Assembly: GCA_013824645.1 (NCBI GenBank)
Contig: PNOF01000019.1
Span: 1-41,128 of the forward strand
Source of the DNA: Syntrophus sp. (in: bacteria)
Lineage (GTDB): Bacteria; Desulfobacterota; Syntrophorhabdia; Syntrophorhabdales; Syntrophorhabdaceae
Length of the DNA stretch: 41,128 bases
Direction of reading: 5' to 3'
Below, piece after piece: positions 1 through 8,629 of this stretch. Within the stretch, counting starts at the first letter, position 1. Each line of letters begins with the position of its first letter. Both the position numbers and the translations under genes were made by a program. Under the pieces are notes generated by a model. It was not told the origin of the DNA and searched no databases. It saw only the letters and a program-made list of their open reading frames with translations.

Positions 1-44
1 GTTGGCCGGACACTTTACGCACGTTGCTACAGTCTTTTTATAAA

Positions 45-1262
45 TTATTGCTGAGAATCTGTGACAGTAACTTCTATTTTACCTTTCGAAAGACTCACTA
101 TGAGGTTATCGGCTTTTTCAACTGCGGCGCTGTCGAAGACGATCGCTCCTGTGTCCTTTCTCTGGGTAATACTGTAGCCCCTTTCCAGAATATTATCCGG
201 GTTCAGGTCTGCTATGCGCTGAGAAAGGGCATCCACCTTTTTCCGTGTATCACGCATATAGTTGGAAAAGCCGTGCATGAGGTTATTCAGCAAGTCATCG
301 ACGTACATGCTCTGGCTCGTGAAAAAATCTTTCCTCTCGTTGAGCTCCATTGCCTGCTGGTAGAAAACAAATTTCGATCTTTCGAGCTTGTTCCGGATAC
401 CCTGCAGAAGGGCAATTTTTCTGGCATCGAGGATGCCTTGCACTTCTTTTTTGTCACGGACGACCATATCCGCAGCAGCCGTTGGTGTCGGCGCCCTCAC
501 ATCAGCGACAAAATCGGCAATCGTAAAATCTATTTCATGACCGACGGCTGAGACAACGGGTATCACACTGGTATAGATGGCGCGGGCGACGATCTCCTCA
601 TTGAAAGGAGCAAGATCTTCCAGCGAACCCCCTCCCCTGCCCACAATAATCACATCCACTGATTTCGTTTTATTGAAATATGCAAGGCCCTCGACGATCT
701 CGAAGGGGGCTTCTTCCCCCTGTACCTTGACGGGATAGATCTCGACAGCCACATTTTCAAACTTCCCGTAAATAATGTGGAGGATATCCCTTACTGCCGC
801 CCCTGCAGGAGACGTTACGATGCCGATGCGTTCAGGGAAAACGGGCAGCGGCTTCTTCTTCGCCTCATCGAAAAGGCCTTCCTTGAAGAGCTTCTCTTTT
901 AAGGCAAGGAACTTCAGATAAAGATTTCCCTGATCGCTTTTGATCGTCAGGTTATTCACAATGAGCTGGTATTCGCCGCGCTTCTCGTAGACATCGATCT
1001 TTCCCTCGCAGGTAACGGTATCGCCGTCTTTCATGAGAGCTTTGTCGGGAAATTTGCCGTAATAATTGAAGACAACGGCCTTCATCATGGCGTTATCATC
1101 TTTGAGGGTAAAATAGATGTGTCCCGATGGGTAGAGCTTGCAGTTGGAAACTTCCCCTTCCACGCGGACATTTCTGAACCTGCCGCCGATAAATTGCTTG
1201 AGCTGGGCTGTCAGTTCCGAGACAGTATAAATATCTATAGTCGGCGAAGGAAAAAGTGCCAT
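45..1262 (-). CDS. xseA: Exodeoxyribonuclease VII large subunit
   Basis: Large subunit of exonuclease VII, which degrades single-stranded DNA in the cytoplasm together with several copies of the small subunit XseB. The 405-residue protein has the family layout: an N-terminal OB-fold (about residues 10-100, with VRVEGEVSN and SGHIYFTLKD), then the catalytic core with GIVTSPAGAAVRDIL, VGRGGGSLEDL and AVGHEIDFTIAD, then a helical C-terminal part ending in the typical NPDNILERGYSI region. The length is close to the usual 400-450. It starts directly after the thiC stop, so it is probably the third gene of the thiDN-thiC-xseA transcript. xseB would be expected just beyond the left edge, but too little sequence is visible to claim it. 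Family assignment is secure. Confidence 0.96.
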   Translation of the reverse strand: MALFPSPTIDIYTVSELTAQLKQFIGGRFRNVRVEGEVSNCKLYPSGHIYFTLKDDNAMMKAVVFNYYGKFPDKALMKDGDTVTCEGKIDVYEKRGEYQLIVNNLTIKSDQGNLYLKFLALKEKLFKEGLFDEAKKKPLPVFPERIGIVTSPAGAAVRDILHIIYGKFENVAVEIYPVKVQGEEAPFEIVEGLAYFNKTKSVDVIIVGRGGGSLEDLAPFNEEIVARAIYTSVIPVVSAVGHEIDFTIADFVADVRAPTPTAAADMVVRDKKEVQGILDARKIALLQGIRNKLERSKFVFYQQAMELNERKDFFTSQSMYVDDLLNNLMHGFSNYMRDTRKKVDALSQRIADLNPDNILERGYSITQRKDTGAIVFDSAAVEKADNLIVSLSKGKIEVTVTDSQQ

Positions 1263-2546
1263 TTACTTTTTCAGGTGGTCCTTCATCCGCTTCATGGAAC
1301 AGAATTCGCCGCACATGCTGCATACATCGTCCTTCAGGTTCCTGTCTTTGCGGAACTGTATGATTTTATCGGGGTCGATGGCGCATTTGATCTGCCCTTT
1401 CCAGTCAAGGGCCATACGGTAAGTTGACATGGCCTTGTCACGGGCAAGAGCCTTTTCGTTACCACGGGCCAGATCCGCGGCATGGGCAGCTATCTTCGTC
1501 ACGATGACGCCTTCCCGGACATCCTGAGGGTTCGGCAGACCAAGGTGTTCCGAGGGGGTCACATAGCAGAGAAAATCAGCGCCGTAGTATCCGGCAATGG
1601 CGCCGCCGATTGCCGAGGTGATATGGTCATAGCCGGGTGCTATGTCAGTGACAAGAGGCCCCAGAACATAAAAGGGCGCATCGTTGCAGAGTCTTTTCTG
1701 GAGGACCATGTTTGTCTCAATCTGGTTGATGGGCATATGGCCCGGACCTTCTATCATTACCTGCACGCCATTTTCTATTGCTTCAGCACAGAGTTCCCCG
1801 AGGATGACGAGCTCCTCAATCTGGCCCCGGTCTGTGGCGTCGGCAATACAACCCGGCCTGAGACCATCGCCTAAGCTTATGGTCATGTCATATTTTTTCG
1901 CGATCTTAATGAGTCTGTCGAACTGCTCGTAGAGGGGATTTTCTTTCTTATTGACGATCATCCATTCGGCAAGAAAGGCGCCGCCCCGGCTTACGATGTC
2001 TGTAATCCTTCCCTGTTTTTTGAGCCTTGCCAGCGAGCTCTGCGTCACTCCACAGTGGACCGTGACAAAGTCAACACCATCAACACCATGCTTTTCTATG
2101 ACATCGAATATTTGATTGGGGTCCATACTTGTGACCGGTTTTTTCTTTTTCACTGTGTCAACAGCAGCCTGATAGATAGGAACAGTACCGATCGGTATCT
2201 GCGCTTCTTTCATGATGATTTTTCGTATCTCATCAAGATTGCCGCCAGTGCTTAAGTCCATCACTGCGTCTGCGCCTGCGTCGCAAGCCATTTTCAGCTT
2301 TTTCAGCTCCTCTTTGATATCAACACGTTCCGGCGATGTACCGATGTTGGCGTTGACCTTGACGGAGAGTCCCTTGCCTACGCCCTTGGGTACAAAGCCC
2401 TTATGCCTGTTATTTGCAAGGATAGTCGCCTTACCTGCCGCGACATTGTCACGGAGAATATTGACATCAATACCCTCATCTTTTGCGACACGTTTCATCT
2501 CCTGGGTAATCTTTCCTTCCCGCGCTGCTGTTAATTGATTCTTCAT
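1263..2546 (-). CDS. thiC: Phosphomethylpyrimidine synthase ThiC
   Basis: Radical SAM enzyme that converts aminoimidazole ribotide to hydroxymethylpyrimidine phosphate in thiamine synthesis. At 427 residues it is the short form, without the long N-terminal extension of the enterobacterial enzyme. The C-terminal iron-sulfur motif is visible as C409-x2-C412-x3-C416; it has one residue less between the last two cysteines than the classical CX2CX4C, which I believe is usual in short ThiC of anaerobes. The substrate-site motifs EGPGHMP and GADFLCYVTPSEHLGLP are intact. The start codon overlaps the thiDN stop (ATGA), which indicates translational coupling. I see no TPP riboswitch before either gene. 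Confidence 0.97.
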   Translation of the reverse strand: MKNQLTAAREGKITQEMKRVAKDEGIDVNILRDNVAAGKATILANNRHKGFVPKGVGKGLSVKVNANIGTSPERVDIKEELKKLKMACDAGADAVMDLSTGGNLDEIRKIIMKEAQIPIGTVPIYQAAVDTVKKKKPVTSMDPNQIFDVIEKHGVDGVDFVTVHCGVTQSSLARLKKQGRITDIVSRGGAFLAEWMIVNKKENPLYEQFDRLIKIAKKYDMTISLGDGLRPGCIADATDRGQIEELVILGELCAEAIENGVQVMIEGPGHMPINQIETNMVLQKRLCNDAPFYVLGPLVTDIAPGYDHITSAIGGAIAGYYGADFLCYVTPSEHLGLPNPQDVREGVIVTKIAAHAADLARGNEKALARDKAMSTYRMALDWKGQIKCAIDPDKIIQFRKDRNLKDDVCSMCGEFCSMKRMKDHLKK

Positions 2547-3880
2547 GGTCTTATCATCTCCATCTTTTGTATGAGTTCTCCAGGGTTTTTTGCAAAAAGC
2601 CTGATCATGGGTTCTTTGCCCAGACCGCCCTTATCATAGATAATATCAAGAGGTCTTTTTGCCTTCTTCAGCACCCTCTCAACAATAATATCAAGGCCTC
2701 TTCCTTCTGTCCCCTTCGTGCTGGCTGATTCCTTCATTCTATCATAAAAAACAGCATCCATTTTCGCAGTCTTCGCTTTCCTTACAATTGCTTCGTCATA
2801 CCGTACGTTTGCGCATGCCCGTATGCGGGGATAATAGCGCATGTATGTCAGGATCATAAGCGCCACATGAGATGAGGCATCAAAGAGCGGCCCCGCCTTT
2901 ATCTGAATTTTTCCCTGATGCTTTCCGATACGGCCCGGAAATGCCGCCACATCTTCGGTCCCAGCAGCGCCTTCTATGGCATATCCTACATTCATCTGCA
3001 CTTCAGGAATAAGCTCTACCGGGTTGAGCGTAAGCAGTCTTTCCTTTGCTTCCCGGAGTCCATGAATAACCTGCCATCTGTCTGCCTGCGCACTCTTCAT
3101 AATGCCTGCAGACATATAAAAGTATCCCAACTTGTCAATCCTGTAGCTCGCTTTGAGCACCTCTTCCATCTGTTCTTCAGCTGTAAAGAAAGCATCTTTA
3201 AGGGCATAACCGAGGACAAGAAAAGAGGCAACCAATGAAGAGAAAGCGCAACCGGTGCCGTGCACTTCCCGGTCTATCCTTTTCTTTTCCCAGGAAAGAA
3301 ACTCTTTTCCGTCGTAGAAGATATCTATCGGGCTTCCTTTCAGGTGCCCGCCTTTTATGACGACAGCCTTAGGGCCAAGCTTTATGAGTGACCGGGCGGC
3401 CTCTTTCATACCGCTCATCGTTTTAATCGCTTTCCCGCAGAGGCGTGATGCTTCTGCAAGATTGGGGGTCACAACCGTTGCCATCGGGAAAAGTAACTTT
3501 GTGAGAGCGCTGATGCCTGCTTCAGTGATAAGCTGCGTACCATTTTTGGCCGCAAAAACAGTATCGATGACAACGGGGATGCCTTTTTTGTTTTTAAGAA
3601 AGGCTGCGGTTTCCCGGATGTAAGGTTCATCACAGGCAACACCTATCTTGACTCCCTGTAAAGAGGCCCCCTTTCCTATTGTGTTGAGGATTTCCCTGAA
3701 ATACTTAAGCGGTGTGGAGTAGACCTTCTCTACACCCTGTGGTCCCTGTATAACCGTGCATGTTGGCGCTGAGAGGCCGTGAAGACCGAGAGAAAAAAAG
3801 GTATCCATATCCCCTGTAATCCCCGCTCCCGATGAGGGGTCATAACCTGCTATGGTAAGAATACTTTTCATTTTCCCCAT
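2543..3880 (-). CDS. thiD: Bifunctional HMP(-P) kinase ThiD / thiamine-phosphate synthase ThiN
   Basis: Fusion of two thiamine steps. Residues about 4-260 are ThiD, which phosphorylates hydroxymethylpyrimidine and its phosphate; the start ILTIAGYDPSSGAGI, the VVIKGGH strand and the anion-hole motif HGTGCAFSS are clear. Residues about 275-440 match ThiN, a thiamine-phosphate synthase unrelated to ThiE that is found in archaea and some anaerobes (NPVELIPEVQMNVGYA, ASSHVALMILTYMRYYPRIRACANVRYDE). The product of ThiC is the ThiD substrate, so the overlap with thiC makes biochemical sense. The start is uncertain: the ATG at 3880 gives MGKMKSIL, but the ATG three codons later starts right at the conserved strand. 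Neither has a strong ribosome binding site. Confidence 0.93.
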   Translation of the reverse strand: MGKMKSILTIAGYDPSSGAGITGDMDTFFSLGLHGLSAPTCTVIQGPQGVEKVYSTPLKYFREILNTIGKGASLQGVKIGVACDEPYIRETAAFLKNKKGIPVVIDTVFAAKNGTQLITEAGISALTKLLFPMATVVTPNLAEASRLCGKAIKTMSGMKEAARSLIKLGPKAVVIKGGHLKGSPIDIFYDGKEFLSWEKKRIDREVHGTGCAFSSLVASFLVLGYALKDAFFTAEEQMEEVLKASYRIDKLGYFYMSAGIMKSAQADRWQVIHGLREAKERLLTLNPVELIPEVQMNVGYAIEGAAGTEDVAAFPGRIGKHQGKIQIKAGPLFDASSHVALMILTYMRYYPRIRACANVRYDEAIVRKAKTAKMDAVFYDRMKESASTKGTEGRGLDIIVERVLKKAKRPLDIIYDKGGLGKEPMIRLFAKNPGELIQKMEMIRP

Positions 3881-3998
3881 GAAACCATGAATTTTACAAC
3901 TTTACCGATCTCTTTCCTGATTTTTCTTTCAACAGCGGAAAATATATCATATTTGCAGGTTCATAAGCATTAAAAAAGGGTTTCGGAGTAAAGCCGCT

Positions 3999-4012
3999 CG
4001 ACATAATTGTCG
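3999..4012. promoter_or_regulatory. Inverted repeat upstream of the sigma-54 promoter, candidate activator site
   Basis: CGACA-TAAT-TGTCG, a perfect 5-bp inverted repeat with a 4-bp spacer, lies about 110 bases upstream of the -24/-12 promoter at 4119-4134. A related half, TCGACATTTATT, follows at 4031. Upstream sites for NtrC-family activators usually sit 80-150 bases before the promoter, so this is a candidate binding site for the regulator encoded at 7198-8562. This rests on position and symmetry only; the site also lies in the thiDN leader region. Confidence 0.35.
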
Positions 4013-4118
4013 GCATATCCATAGGGAGTTCGACATTTATTACCCATTGAGACACACCCATTTTGAAACGCTCTTGTTAATTGCCAATAATTACTTATAT
4101 TTATGTAATGACATCCTG

Positions 4119-4134
4119 TGGCATACATATTGCT
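4119..4134 (+). promoter_or_regulatory. Sigma-54 (-24/-12) promoter
   Basis: TGGCAT-ACATA-TTGCT matches the sigma-54 consensus TGGCAC-N5-TTGCW. The GG and GC doublets are exactly 12 bases apart. Transcription should start near 4145, leaving a short leader before the strong Shine-Dalgarno of the gene at 4179. The operon encodes its own likely activator with a GAFTGA loop, which supports the call. Confidence 0.8.
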
Positions 4135-4178
4135 CATAGGTAGAATAGCATTTGAAAAAAACCACTAAGGAGGTTAGA

Positions 4179-4676
4179 ATGAAAAAGATGCATGTAATAC
4201 TATTAGCAGTGCTTTTTGTGGCGCTTGCCACAACGGCATTTGCCTTTGGTCCCGGAGCAGGTTTTATGGGCAGAGGCGGCTACGGCCCCGATCACGGAGG
4301 AGCAATAGGCAACGTTGCAGGTTTAAACCTGAGTAAGGAACAGACGGATAAGATGTGGAAGCTCAGGGAAAAGTTTTATAATGACACCCAGGCCCTGAGA
4401 TATGAGCTGTTCCAGAAAAGAGTGGAACTGAAAACAGTCTATGCCGATTCAAAAGCCGATGACGCAGCGATTCTTGCAAAGCAGAAAGAGTTTGACGCGC
4501 AGAAGCAGAAAATGCAGGACAAAATGGTACAGTTCAAGCTTGAACAGAGAAAGATCTTCACACCGGAACAGTTGACTAAACTGAGCGAAGCGGGAACTGG
4601 TCCCGGCACAATGAAAGGTTTCGGGCGGGCATCAGGCCACAGAGGATTCGGGCCTGGAGCATGCGGAGGAATGTAA
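4179..4676 (+). CDS. Spy/CpxP/ZraP-like periplasmic stress protein
   Basis: Small exported helical protein. The signal peptide spans about residues 1-21 (hydrophobic core VILLAVLFVALATTAFA). The mature part is glycine-rich at both ends and has a central helical region (about 45-140) starting LNLSKEQTDKMWKLREKF and ending FTPEQLTKL, the two LTxxQ-like boundaries of the Spy/CpxP/ZraP superfamily. Known members act as periplasmic chaperones or bind zinc; His and Gly are plentiful, but I cannot assign a metal. The start is the ATG at 4179, which follows AAGGAGG by 5 bases; an in-frame upstream extension to 4152 lacks a binding site. First gene behind the sigma-54 promoter, in the same arrangement as ZraP with ZraSR. 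Confidence 0.85.
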   Translation: MKKMHVILLAVLFVALATTAFAFGPGAGFMGRGGYGPDHGGAIGNVAGLNLSKEQTDKMWKLREKFYNDTQALRYELFQKRVELKTVYADSKADDAAILAKQKEFDAQKQKMQDKMVQFKLEQRKIFTPEQLTKLSEAGTGPGTMKGFGRASGHRGFGPGACGGM

Positions 4677-4685
4677 GGCAATAGG

Positions 4686-4718
4686 GAAGGCAGGGTTGAT
4701 ATACACGGCCCTGCCTTC
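4686..4718 (+). terminator. Hairpin between first and second genes of the stress operon
   Basis: A perfect 10-bp stem, GAAGGCAGGG with CCCTGCCTTC, is followed by only TT. It is more likely an intra-operon attenuator or an mRNA 3'-end stabiliser for the abundant first gene than a full terminator. Confidence 0.55.
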
Positions 4719-4743
4719 TTAACAAATAAGGAGGGAAAGAGTT

Positions 4744-5142
4744 ATGAAAAAGAGTATGGTTGTTTTGGTAGTTATTGCAGTGGGGTTTATCTCCTTCTCG
4801 TGCGTATCTGAGGGCTACAACACACAGAAGGGCGCTGCCATCGGAGCAGGGCTGGGCGCTATTGCAGGACAGGTAATAGGCCGCGACACTGCATCAACCT
4901 TGATTGGAGCAGCCGTTGGAGGACTTGCAGGTGCTGTTGGCGGTAATGCCGTCGATCAAAATGTGACCAATCAAAAAATAGAAGCTGCTCAGAGATCCAG
5001 GCCGGCTGTTGCCGCTGCTCCGGAGGCTACACAGCAGAGTACGCTTGAGGGTCCCCCGGGACAATGGATAGAAGTTCCCGGACAATGGGCAGGCGGAAAA
5101 TGGATCCCGGCACATAAGGTATGGGTACCCGTTAATCCGTGA
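4744..5142 (+). CDS. Glycine-zipper (YMGG-like) lipoprotein
   Basis: A 132-residue envelope protein. The signal ends at a plausible lipobox, ISFSC (Cys20), so the protein is probably lipidated. Residues about 30-75 form a glycine zipper of small-residue repeats (GAAIGAGLGAIAGQVIGR, then AAVGGLAGAVGG), as in outer-membrane glycine-zipper lipoproteins. The C-terminal part is tryptophan-rich, with PGQWIEVPGQW and GKWIPAHKVWVP repeats that suggest a short beta-hairpin binding module. It has a strong AAGGAGG site and a GTGA overlap with the next gene. Function is unknown beyond envelope association; the context suggests a stress-induced envelope component. Confidence 0.8.
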   Translation: MKKSMVVLVVIAVGFISFSCVSEGYNTQKGAAIGAGLGAIAGQVIGRDTASTLIGAAVGGLAGAVGGNAVDQNVTNQKIEAAQRSRPAVAAAPEATQQSTLEGPPGQWIEVPGQWAGGKWIPAHKVWVPVNP

Positions 5143-5564
5143 AAATACTGATTTTTCTCCTCCTTCTCTTCTTTTTTTGCGTGCCCCCTCTTTTTGCACA
5201 GGATTCATACTCAGAGTTTGAGAGGGGGCTCGAACTGACAGGGTCTCAAAAGAACCAGATTCATGGGATCCGAAACCAATACATCAACGAATGGCGTGCG
5301 GTCAGAAGTGAGTCCATGAGGAAGAGGCTGGAGCTAAGAGAACTCAGTAAGAATCCGTCAGCAAACCCCGAAAGAATCGGAAAACTGCAGAGCGAAGTGA
5401 GAGGGCTGGAAACAGCACGGGGAAACATTTATAATCAATACAGATCAGAAGTTTCGAGGAACCTTAACGAAAAACAGCGAGAACAGTATAACAACTTCGT
5501 TGATACTGAGAACAAAAGAATGCGGACTGCAAATCCTGACCATCCGAGACGGCATGGGAGATAA
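5139..5564 (+). CDS. Second Spy/CpxP-like periplasmic protein
   Basis: A 141-residue exported protein with signal peptide 1-20 (ILIFLLLLFFFCVPPLFAQ). The mature protein is almost entirely charged helix (about 25-125): an LELTGSQKNQIHGIRNQY start, a central MRKRLELRELSKNP turn and a closing LNEKQREQYNNF. This is the same two-helix-hairpin pattern as the gene at 4179, though little sequence is shared, so I place it in the Spy/CpxP-type superfamily. It starts at a GTG overlapping the previous stop (GTGA), and its end overlaps the kinase start by 11 bases. In homologous systems such proteins often bind the sensor kinase periplasmic domain; that role is inferred here. Confidence 0.72.
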   Translation: MKILIFLLLLFFFCVPPLFAQDSYSEFERGLELTGSQKNQIHGIRNQYINEWRAVRSESMRKRLELRELSKNPSANPERIGKLQSEVRGLETARGNIYNQYRSEVSRNLNEKQREQYNNFVDTENKRMRTANPDHPRRHGR

Positions 5565-7146
5565 AAAAGCTATTATCTTTCCCTCGTTGTTGTTCGTCAT
5601 TTTTTTCTTCCTCATAACATCAACGGGGTTTTTCTTAATACGGATCATCAAGATAAATATCGAAAATCTCCTGAAAGGTGAGGGCGAAATTGTTTATAAC
5701 CACATTAAACGGGAAATCGATATCAACCTTGAATATCTGACCCTTTTCGAAAAATCACCTGCCATTATTACCCCCAATTTTCTGAATATTATGGTTTCTG
5801 ATGAAACCATTGTGGAAGATCTCTATAATCTCATGAGTGATACGGAAGATATGCGTTTGGATAAACTGCCCCTTACAACCTTCGCGGTCTTTGATATGAC
5901 CGGTAACAAAATCTTTGCACGGGGCGCCCTCCGGATTACTGAATCGGAGCTGCGGCCACTTATCACAAAAAAACAGGAAACAATCCTGAAAATGCCGACA
6001 AATCAGGACAAGTCGCTCTCCATGGGCATGCGCGTTAAAGACCGCATTTTCTTTTTCACTATTGATAAGACCGAGCTGGAACTACTGAGAAAGAAATTTA
6101 TTATAGAGGATATACTGGAGAGAGAGGAAAAACGGTTTAATGTTCTGGGCATCAATCTTTACGACCAAAAAGGAAAGCCATTTATACAACAGAAAAGTGA
6201 AAGCGCCGATGTCTTCATTCTTTCCAAACCCCTCGATTCCGGGTTTCTTCAGGGCTATACCATGGAAATACTCATATCGAAAGCACTGGCCAAAGACACC
6301 ATCAAAAGGACAACCCTCAGCTTTATTTTCATTCTTATTTTCCTCGTTATATTGGGTGCATTGAGTACCTTTGCTATATTCCTCCTCCAGCGAAAACATG
6401 AAAAGAAAGTGAGGGAAATGGAGCGGGAACTCATCGTCAAGGAACGGCTCGTTTCTCTCGGAAAGCTCGCCTCCGGTATGGCACACGAGATACGGAACCC
6501 TTTGAATGCAATGAGCCTCTCAGTGCAGCGGCTCAAAAGAGAATTTTTACCGGAAGAAGGCAAAAAAGAGGAATACCTCGCATTTCTGGACATAGTGCGG
6601 GGTGAACTTGTCCGCGTCGACAGGATCGTAGAGGATTTTTTACTTTCCACCAGGGCCCACGCGCCATTTATCAATGAAAACCTCTTTACCATACTTGACG
6701 AGATCATCACAATTATCAACGAAAAAGCAACCTCAAGGGAAATCCGTATTATCAGCAAAATAGATCCGCAGATCACCATAGAATCCCAGAAAGACCGGCT
6801 TACACAGGCCTTCTATAACATCATTATCAATGCCATTGAAGCAATCGGCCAAAAAGGGTCCATAGAAATATGGACAAGAACGAAAGACGACGCCGTAGAT
6901 ATTTATCTGAAAGATACCGGTCCCGGAATAAAAGAAGAGGAACTGCATAAGGTCTTCGAGTACTACTATACAACAAAGGACAAGGGCATGGGAATCGGGC
7001 TACCCATATCATACATGATCGTCAAAGATCACGGCGGCGATATCAGAATCGCACGCGACGAAGTACAGGGTACGACCTTTATTGTAACGCTACCGTTTAA
7101 GCAAAGAGTCGAAAAGCAGGCAGAACGCATAGTACAAGGGTCGTAG
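5554..7146 (+). CDS. Membrane sensor histidine kinase (ZraS/NtrB type)
   Basis: A 530-residue kinase with one transmembrane helix near residues 6-30, a periplasmic sensor domain of about 210 residues, a second helix near 250-275, a dimerisation/phosphoacceptor helix with MAHEIRNPLNAMS (His311), and a GHKL ATPase domain with N-box NIIINAIEAI, G1 DTGPGI and G2 GMGIGLPIS. The track into the cytoplasm is short, with no obvious HAMP or PAS domain. I start it at ATG 5554, inside the end of the preceding gene; a longer in-frame extension would add 18 residues of unlikely sequence. With the regulator at 7198 it forms a two-component pair that probably senses envelope or metal stress. Confidence 0.92.
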   Translation: MGDKKAIIFPSLLFVIFFFLITSTGFFLIRIIKINIENLLKGEGEIVYNHIKREIDINLEYLTLFEKSPAIITPNFLNIMVSDETIVEDLYNLMSDTEDMRLDKLPLTTFAVFDMTGNKIFARGALRITESELRPLITKKQETILKMPTNQDKSLSMGMRVKDRIFFFTIDKTELELLRKKFIIEDILEREEKRFNVLGINLYDQKGKPFIQQKSESADVFILSKPLDSGFLQGYTMEILISKALAKDTIKRTTLSFIFILIFLVILGALSTFAIFLLQRKHEKKVREMERELIVKERLVSLGKLASGMAHEIRNPLNAMSLSVQRLKREFLPEEGKKEEYLAFLDIVRGELVRVDRIVEDFLLSTRAHAPFINENLFTILDEIITIINEKATSREIRIISKIDPQITIESQKDRLTQAFYNIIINAIEAIGQKGSIEIWTRTKDDAVDIYLKDTGPGIKEEELHKVFEYYYTTKDKGMGIGLPISYMIVKDHGGDIRIARDEVQGTTFIVTLPFKQRVEKQAERIVQGS

Positions 7147-7197
7147 GGTTGAAAAGACGGAATATGGAAGAAGAAATGGAGCATGGAGGTTACTGAT

Positions 7198-8562
7198 ATG
7201 GAAAGAGCCAGCATTCTCATTGTCGAAGATGAGGCTACACAGAGATTGCTTTATGCCGGACTGCTCAGAAAAGAAGGGTATGCCATCGGGGAAGCGGGAA
7301 CCGGAGAGGAGGCCCTGGAATTATTCAGAAAAGATGTCTTCGAACTTGTCCTCCTTGATTATAAACTTCCCGACACCGACGGGCTGACACTCTTGAAAAA
7401 ATTCAAAGAGATCAACCCGGATGTCGAGGTTATCATGCTGACGGCCTTCGGGAGCATTGAAAACGCTGTAGGGGCATTGAAGGCGGGAGCAACAGATTAT
7501 CTGACAAAACCAATTGATCTCGATGACCTCCTTTTTAAAATTAAAAAGACAGAAGAGAAAACCTACCTTGTGCGCGAAAACAGGGTATTGAAAGAAACGC
7601 TGAAAGACCGCTTCAAATCAGAGGATTTCGTTTATCAGGGCGAAAAAATGCACGAGGTGGCAAGCCTGATAGTCCGCATTGCCAAGACAGACTCAACCTG
7701 TATCATAGGGGGAGAAAGCGGCGTCGGAAAAGAAATTGTCGTGGACCTCATCCATGCGCTCAGTGACAGGAAAGAGTATCCACTCATTAAGGTCAATTGC
7801 GCGGCAATACCTGAGACCCTCCTTGAAAGCGAACTCTTCGGCTATGAAAAAGGGGCTTTCACAGGCGCCTACCAGCGTAAAATCGGCAAATTTGAAATGG
7901 CACATAAAGGTACAATCTTTCTCGATGAGATCGGTGATATACCGCTCCTCCTGCAATCGAAACTTCTCAGGGCACTCCAGGAGAAAGAGATCGAGAGACT
8001 TGGCGGCCTTCATTCCGTGAAAGTAGATACGAGAATCATAGCAGCTACCAATAAAAATCTTGAAGAAGAAGTTAAAAAAGGCGCCTTCAGGGAAGATCTC
8101 TATTACAGGCTCAATGTGGTCAACATACTCGTACCGCCCCTTCGGGAAAGAAAAGAGGATATCCCTCTTTTAATTGATTTCTTTTTGAAAAAATATAATG
8201 GAAAACATAAAAAGAATGTCAAGGGCGTCACAAGGGAAGCTCGTGATATATTTATGAAATACGATTATCCCGGTAATGTCCGGGAACTTGAAAATATGAC
8301 GGAACGGGCCGTTGTGCTCACAAGGGGTGATTATATCTCAATTGAGGACCTGCCTGCCTTCTCGGGGCAGACAAAGATCTTACTCGAGAAAAATATGAAG
8401 GGGACCGTTGAAACCGTCGAAAAAAATATGATCCTCGATGCCCTCATCAGTGCAGACTGGGTCCAGACAAAAGCCGCAGATGTTCTCGGCTTGAGCGAAC
8501 GGATGCTGCGATATAAAATCAAGAAATATAATATTGTAAGGACTGCACGCAGTAGCGGGTGA
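7198..8562 (+). CDS. NtrC-family sigma-54-dependent response regulator (ZraR-like)
   Basis: A 454-residue activator. The receiver domain (about 1-120) has phospho-acceptor Asp54 in LLDYKLPDTDG. The AAA+ domain (about 145-380) has Walker A GESGVGKE (172-179), the sigma-54 contact loop GAFTGA (219-224), Walker B GTIFLDEIGD and the YYRLNV arginine region. A Fis-type helix-turn-helix closes the protein (KAADVLGLSERMLRYKIKKY). ATG 7198 is preferred over the in-frame ATG at 7183, because GGAGGT at 7185-7190 is correctly spaced for it. It most likely activates the -24/-12 promoter at 4119 together with the kinase encoded just upstream. Confidence 0.95.
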   Translation: MERASILIVEDEATQRLLYAGLLRKEGYAIGEAGTGEEALELFRKDVFELVLLDYKLPDTDGLTLLKKFKEINPDVEVIMLTAFGSIENAVGALKAGATDYLTKPIDLDDLLFKIKKTEEKTYLVRENRVLKETLKDRFKSEDFVYQGEKMHEVASLIVRIAKTDSTCIIGGESGVGKEIVVDLIHALSDRKEYPLIKVNCAAIPETLLESELFGYEKGAFTGAYQRKIGKFEMAHKGTIFLDEIGDIPLLLQSKLLRALQEKEIERLGGLHSVKVDTRIIAATNKNLEEEVKKGAFREDLYYRLNVVNILVPPLRERKEDIPLLIDFFLKKYNGKHKKNVKGVTREARDIFMKYDYPGNVRELENMTERAVVLTRGDYISIEDLPAFSGQTKILLEKNMKGTVETVEKNMILDALISADWVQTKAADVLGLSERMLRYKIKKYNIVRTARSSG

Positions 8563-8629
8563 AGACCCTTCGCTTATCTTTCAGCCTCTTCCTCTTCATA
8601 TTTCCCCCATAGTATGCTATAGATAATCT

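Noticed and set aside
1-44. Possible start of xseB just after xseA (GTG at 20-22 on the minus strand).
   Set aside because: Only seven codons are visible and they do not show a recognisable XseB start.
1096-1427. Open frames crossing the thiC/xseA junction on both strands.
   Set aside because: They are shadows of two secure genes and lack binding sites.
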